64,000 nt of DNA from contig NW_024104622.1 in NCBI RefSeq assembly GCF_003945595.2, forward strand, positions 310,001-374,000, read 5' to 3'. The stretch comes from Pipra filicauda. Lineage: Eukaryota > Chordata > Aves > Passeriformes > Pipridae. Every line of letters starts with the position of its first letter. Position 1 is the stretch's first letter. The position numbers were made by a program, and so were the translations under genes. Positions 59,463 through 64,000 of the stretch are shown here, one piece after another. The notes beneath the pieces are model-generated. The model was not told the origin of the DNA, made no database searches, and saw only the letters and a list, made by a program, of their open reading frames with translations.

Positions 59463-60142
59463 CATACCCTGTGATCTCACAAGTCCAGCAATGCTGTGGA
59501 GGTGGATAAATATGCTGTAGATGTAAAAAAATCCTATGTCTTGGTTGCTACACAGGGAAAACGTGGCTGTGCTGGAAAATTGGGAAGAATCTGAACACCA
59601 AAGACAATGCAAAGTATTTTACCTGGTCTGCTGTGACAGATGTGCTTCACCCTGTAACCAAACCAGCAGGAGTTTGGTACAGGATCCAAAGGAATTGAAG
59701 GCCTGAGCTATATCCAGGCCAAGAACTCCTCCAGGAAAGCCACAAAGGAGCAGTGACACAGTGAGCATCGATGCACAGGGGGTTGGAACACTGATTATGT
59801 GGCCAACACATGAATGGAGGAGGCTTTTCCAAGGCTTATTTATCAAGGAACGAAGCAAGTTGTGTCCACAAGGAGTTTCATTCACACCTCTTCTGCAATT
59901 TGACTCTCAGCCAGCCACTTTACTCCACAACTGAGAGTCTGAGTGAGCCTTCTGTGAGCTCTTATCTGGTGTGATGGTGACCTCCCCTTGAGCTGGGACA
60001 CCTCTCAGTGTTGCTCCTTGAGGCAAAGAGACCTTTCATCAACACTGGATCTTTGGATGGGTCCAATTGGAGTTGTCCCTGCATTGCAACTGGACTGTGT
60101 ACCAGCTAAGTCTCTTCTTGAGCAGGGACACCTCTCAGATTT

Positions 60143-60252
60143 GAGATTCTTCACCTGAGACTGAGATTCTTCACCTGAGACTGAGGTTCTTCACCTGAGA
60201 CTGAGGTTCTTCACCTGAGACTGAGATTCTTCACCTGAGACTGAGATTCCTC
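60143..60252. repeat. 20-bp minisatellite, about 5.5 copies
   Basis: The unit is gagattcttcacctgagact, starting at 60143, 60163, 60183, 60203 and 60223 with a partial sixth. Units differ only at the fourth base (A, A, G, G, A, A). Confidence 0.95.
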
Positions 60253-60928
60253 TTTGCCCAAGGTGGAGGAATCCCTTACTGGTGACAAATCCTCATTAAG
60301 TTGCTGATAACAGGCTGATTTAACAGTAATGTAAAATTACCAACCCATGTAAGTACTCACTGCTAATTATTATTAACTTTGTGGAGGAGACAGTCCCATC
60401 AGACATAATCCTTGTCCAAATCTAAGACTAAGACTGGATTTGAGCTGCACCTTGGCTCCCTCAGGGGTTCAGGAAGCAAGGGGGTACATTCTGAACCTCG
60501 TGACTCAATGGGAGGGTCTCAGATCTTGGTGTGAATCTTTCCAGCTCAATTCTAACTCAATTTTCCTTTGGGTTTTTCTCCCATATATTAAATAATGGAG
60601 AACCTCGACACTGAACTTTGTTAAATCTCACTTTTGCAACATCATATTAATCCCACTTCTGTTAATACATTTGACAATGGAAATCTCTTTCATTGATCTA
60701 AATCACCCATTCATGGCAGCTGCCCACACAGGAAAAGGCCCATATGGAGCAAGACAACATTCCTGGAAGATTTGGGATCAGGGCAGGGGGTGACTCTCTG
60801 CAGTCTCTCTCTTTTGTGGCTGAAGAAGGTGCTTGGGCTCACTACACTCCTGTCTGAGCTGCCAAAATGAGGTGGGGCCTGAGGGGAATATCTGTCCCAG
60901 AGCTCTCTGTTGGGACAAAAAAGAAGAG

Positions 60929-61042
60929 AAAAGGAAAAGGAAAAGGAAAAGGAAAAGGAAAAGGAAAAGGAAAAGGAAAAGGAAAAGGAAAAGGAAAAGG
61001 AAAAGGAAAAGGAAAAGGAAAAGGAAAAGGAAAAGGAAAAGG
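60929..61042. repeat. (AAAAGG)n hexanucleotide array, about 19 copies
   Basis: The array is uninterrupted and apparently perfect over about 114 bases. Being a multiple of three with no stop, it reads as KRKR, KGKG or KEKE on + and as PFPF on the complement; these are not genes. Confidence 0.97.
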
Positions 61043-61718
61043 CCTTTGGTTTTTCTTATTTTTTTTTCTCTTCATGGTTTCCTCAAGCCACTCCTACCAG
61101 GAAGAAGTCAGAGTCCTCAAGGCATCCATGGGGACTTCTTCAGGTGCTTGTTTGCTCAGGCTTATTTTCATCCATGATTTTCCAAAAAGGCCTTGATGTA
61201 TCTGAGGCTGGAATCTCCCTCAGACCCTTTGGGTGGTCCAGTTTCCTGCCAAGCCTTGGAGGTGGCAGCGTGGAAGGCAAGCACAGGTCCTGAGCTGGAG
61301 CCTTGCAGGGCTTCATGTTGGGTTGTTAAAATCATTCCTTCCTGGACTTTAAAAGGATCCTTTTAGGATGTGATGTGGGCCTTGCTCATCTCCCATGTCC
61401 CAGAAAGCACCCAAAAACTGTGGTTTGGCACATTAGGGAGCAGTACCAGGGGTTCTGAGGAGAACATGCAGCCTCCACGATAACCGGGAGAGCTGCGGCA
61501 ACGTGACAGGTGAAGTTTCAAGAGCTCCTTCCTGAATAAATTCCCTCCCATCCAGCTGCTTCACAGCTGTTTGCTCCTTTGAAAAGCAACATTTCTGGAC
61601 TCCTGAGGAGGCTGCAAGAGCCCTTTGAACTTCTAAACTGGGAAAGAAAGGACGGTTGTTGTGTTTTGGAGGGAAAGAGCACACAGATGGGCCTGATGAT
61701 CAGCTCTAAGGGGAGACT

Positions 61719-62026
61719 TCCACTACCTAAAGGGGCTTCAGGAGAGCTGGAGAAGGACTTTGGATAAGGGATGGAGTGACAGGACAAGGAGAAATGACAT
61801 AAAAATGACAGAGAGCAGGGTGAGATGGGATATTGGGAAGAAATTCTTCCCTGAGAGGGTGGGGAGGCCCTGGCACTGGTTGCCCAGAGAAGCTGTGGCT
61901 GCCCCATCCCTGGAAGTGTCCAAGGCCAGGCTGGAGCTCTGAGCAACCTGGGATAGTGGAAAATGTCCTGGTTGGAATGAGGTGATCTCAAAAGTCTTTT
62001 CCAACCCAAACCATTCTATCATTCTA
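61719..62026 (+). mobile_element. CR1 LINE 3' fragment, sense
   Basis: ccactacctaaaggggcttc, gagtgacaggacaaggagaa, gggatattgggaagaaattc, the ORF2-tail block and ttttccaacccaaaccattc, ending TATCATTCTAGG. Confidence 0.92.
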
Positions 62027-62639
62027 GGCATGAAGCAGCTGAGGGAACTGATGGCCTCCAGCTGCAGGAGGTTGCTGTGGAGGGAGCTCAAGATGCTCCA
62101 GCCCTTTTCCCCATCTCAGTGTTTCCTCTGGAGCTTTGCAGGAATAAACTTAGGGAAACTTTGTGGTGGCTCTGCTTTCCTTCTGAGCTGAGGGAAGCCA
62201 AGTACAGCCACAGGGTGTCACATCTTGGTGATGCCCATTGCCTACATCCCCAGATCCCTCCTCACTCTGCATCCAGCATGGAATTTTTAGAGTGCTTTGG
62301 ATGAGGACCCTCTGAAATCCCCTGCACAGGGGCTGCTCATGAAGCTGGAGCTGGATCACCAAGCAGCAGCATCACCAAACAACACACACCTTGTTCTTTC
62401 AAGTCTGGGGGACTGGGATTAAAAGTCAAGTTGTTAAACAACAACATTTAGATTTGGGAATTGATCCTTTTTTATTTTTTTCTTCCCAAACCCTTTTTAT
62501 TTAAACACATATTCACCCCCCAATCGTTCCCAGCTGCCTTTCTTTTTAAAACACTTGAAGACAGAGAAAATCCTGTGTGACTGGGTGAATACTGGGGAAC
62601 CCCACTCTTATTTATTTGAGAGGCAGAGATGAATCCAAA

Positions 62640-62755
62640 GCCAAGTTGGAGCAACCTGGTCTAGTTGGAAGTGTCCCTGCCCATGGCAGGGAGGTGAAAC
62701 TGGGTGATCTTTAAGGTCCCTTCCAAGCCAAACCATCCTGTGACAATGCTATGAT
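62640..62755 (+). mobile_element. CR1 LINE 3' terminal fragment, sense
   Basis: gttggagcaacctggtctag, ccctgcccatggcagggagg, gatctttaaggtcccttcca and tgctatgattt. Confidence 0.9.
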
Positions 62756-63545
62756 TTATGCAGCACACAGCAGGATGGGGGCTGCTGTTTTTCTTCCCTC
62801 TAATGGAAACCCTGAGCTTCAAAGCTACGGAAATTCTGAATTAAAATGCAACACTTCGCAGCAGCACTTTGACAAGTGACCCCTCCAAAGATGGAGCAAC
62901 GAGCAAAGGAAATTATGCAAACATTGGGAACCATTTGAAAGTAGGAGAGAAGGAAGGAGGTAAATTCTGCAGGAAGGAAGAGAAGTGCAGAGGGGGGTTC
63001 TGTTCAGGAGAAATAATTAAATGAAAAGGCAAATTGTCCTCTCCTGGTCTGTGTGGGCTGAGGGTTTTCAGGGAATGGACAATCAAAGAGTAGCTTAATG
63101 TATACCAGGAGTTTCTTGGCTTTGATCAATTGTCTGAAATAATTGGCAGCTTCTTTCCATTACCTCATGTTTGGCCCCATCATTGATATTGTAACTCAAG
63201 CTTTGAGGCTTTGGCCAGCACAAGCTTCCAACACTTGTGGGTGTTTGGCATTTACATGGGGAATAAGAGGCCGTGTCCTCTTCAAAGGGCTGGAAACCTG
63301 CTGGAAGTGCAGGCACAGAGGAAAGGCAGAGACTGGAACACAGAAAATTCAGCTTCAGAGGGAAGGACTAAATGCTGAGCATCTGATCCTCCACAGAAAC
63401 CCTTTGGGCCAAGCTCTGGTACCACTTGAGGGGTAAAATCCTCTCAGTCAGTTTTGCCGAATTTTCTGGAAGAGGACGAAGGCACAGAAGGAATTTCTGG
63501 GTCTCAGTTGCTGCCCAGGAAATAAAATCCCTTCTGAGTTGAGAT

Positions 63546-63630
63546 CGTGGAATCATAAAATGGCTTGAGTTGGAAGCCACCTGAAAAAATATTCAGTTCC
63601 AACCTCCCTACTGTGGACAGGGACACCTGA
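63546..63630 (-). mobile_element. CR1 LINE 3' terminal fragment, antisense
   Basis: gtggaatcataaaatggctt, gagttggaagccacctgaaa and actgtggacagggacacctg, the complement of a CR1 3' end. Confidence 0.85.
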
Positions 63631-64000
63631 GATGGGCAAGGGTTGGTATTTCAGGGTTGGCAAGTAATATTGGTTGTCAAAAGAAAGTAATTTAAAAGCT
63701 TGGCCTCATTGAGTCTCTCAGTCCAGCTCTGCCAGGACAGTGCAAATCAATTGGTGCAGAAAAGCTCAGCCTTGTTCAGTCTCAGACAGGGCTTTGGACC
63801 CATTACAAGGATCAGTAAAGACAAAAGTAAATAGAAAATAGATCACACTGCACAGATAGTCAGCCAAAGAGTTCTGTTCCACAGTAATTAATTATCTTCC
63901 TTAAATAAAGCAGCTGATTTCCCTGAGCTTAGATCTGTGATCTGAATAATTTCTCAGCAAAGCATCTCATGGATTTGTTACACTGTAGTGTTGGTGGAGG

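Larger units (their letters stand above)
57386..64000. other. Intergenic region downstream of ADGRB1
   Basis: No gene recognised on either strand. The region contains CR1 copies (57777-58125, 58664-58733, 59120-59462, 61719-62026, 62640-62755, 63546-63630), a 20-bp minisatellite (60143-60252) and an AAAAGG array (60929-61042). In human the next gene beyond ADGRB1 is ARC, but no ARC-like coding sequence is visible here. Segments of about 59.5-60.8 kb outside the repeats show nothing recognisable. Confidence 0.75.

Noticed and set aside
60833..61293. KR-, KG- and KE-repeat open frames of 109-127 codons
   Set aside because: Products of the AAAAGG array, whose length is a multiple of three in every frame.
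57386..64000. Search for ARC, the human downstream neighbour
   Set aside because: No capsid-like Gag-derived coding sequence seen on either strand; it is presumably further downstream or arranged differently.

Overview
The window is vertebrate nuclear DNA, almost certainly from a bird. The dispersed repeats are overwhelmingly CR1 non-LTR retrotransposon 3' ends with the typical ATTCTATG-type terminal octamers. There are no mammalian SINEs, and the coding exons are short and separated by kilobase introns. The species cannot be named from the sequence alone.

One gene is supported: the 3' part of ADGRB1 (BAI1, brain-specific angiogenesis inhibitor 1, an adhesion GPCR) on the + strand. The window opens inside an intron. 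Ten constitutive coding exons follow, from TM4 (2271-2340) to the stop codon at 54780-54782. Every junction has GT/AG signals and matching phase. They encode ECL2, TM5, ICL3, TM6, TM7 and a long cytoplasmic tail of about 360 residues. The tail contains the RKR motif region known to bind ELMO in human BAI1 and ends in the PDZ ligand QTEV. The N-terminal ectodomain, GAIN domain and TM1-3 lie upstream of the window.

The most interesting content is two phase-compatible, in-frame cassette exons hidden in large introns. One of 99 bp (20237-20335) would add 33 residues with a CxxC pair to ICL3. One of 54 bp (43299-43352) would add VIKRWSVSSGGSDKTNVS to the tail, between the ELMO-binding segment and the last exon. 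Both resemble segments I recall as part of the canonical paralogue ADGRB2 (BAI2). An in-frame tandem splice donor (+15 nt) at 32928/32943 would add a third optional segment. Together they predict a combinatorial set of receptor isoforms that differ only in cytoplasmic parts.

Layout: 1-2270 intron; 2271-14523 exons for TM4 to ICL3; 14524-28806 a 14 kb intron holding the ICL3 cassette; 28807-32927 TM6/7 and proximal tail; 36771-40652 the large tail exon plus two small exons; 40653-54584 a 14 kb intron holding the tail cassette; 54585-54782 last coding exon; 54783 to about 57.4 kb the 3' UTR, with three candidate poly(A) signals; about 57.4-64 kb intergenic DNA with CR1 copies, a hexanucleotide array and a 20-bp minisatellite. 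About 30 CR1 fragments were recognised, mostly in the same orientation as the gene. No tRNA, rRNA or second protein gene was recognised.
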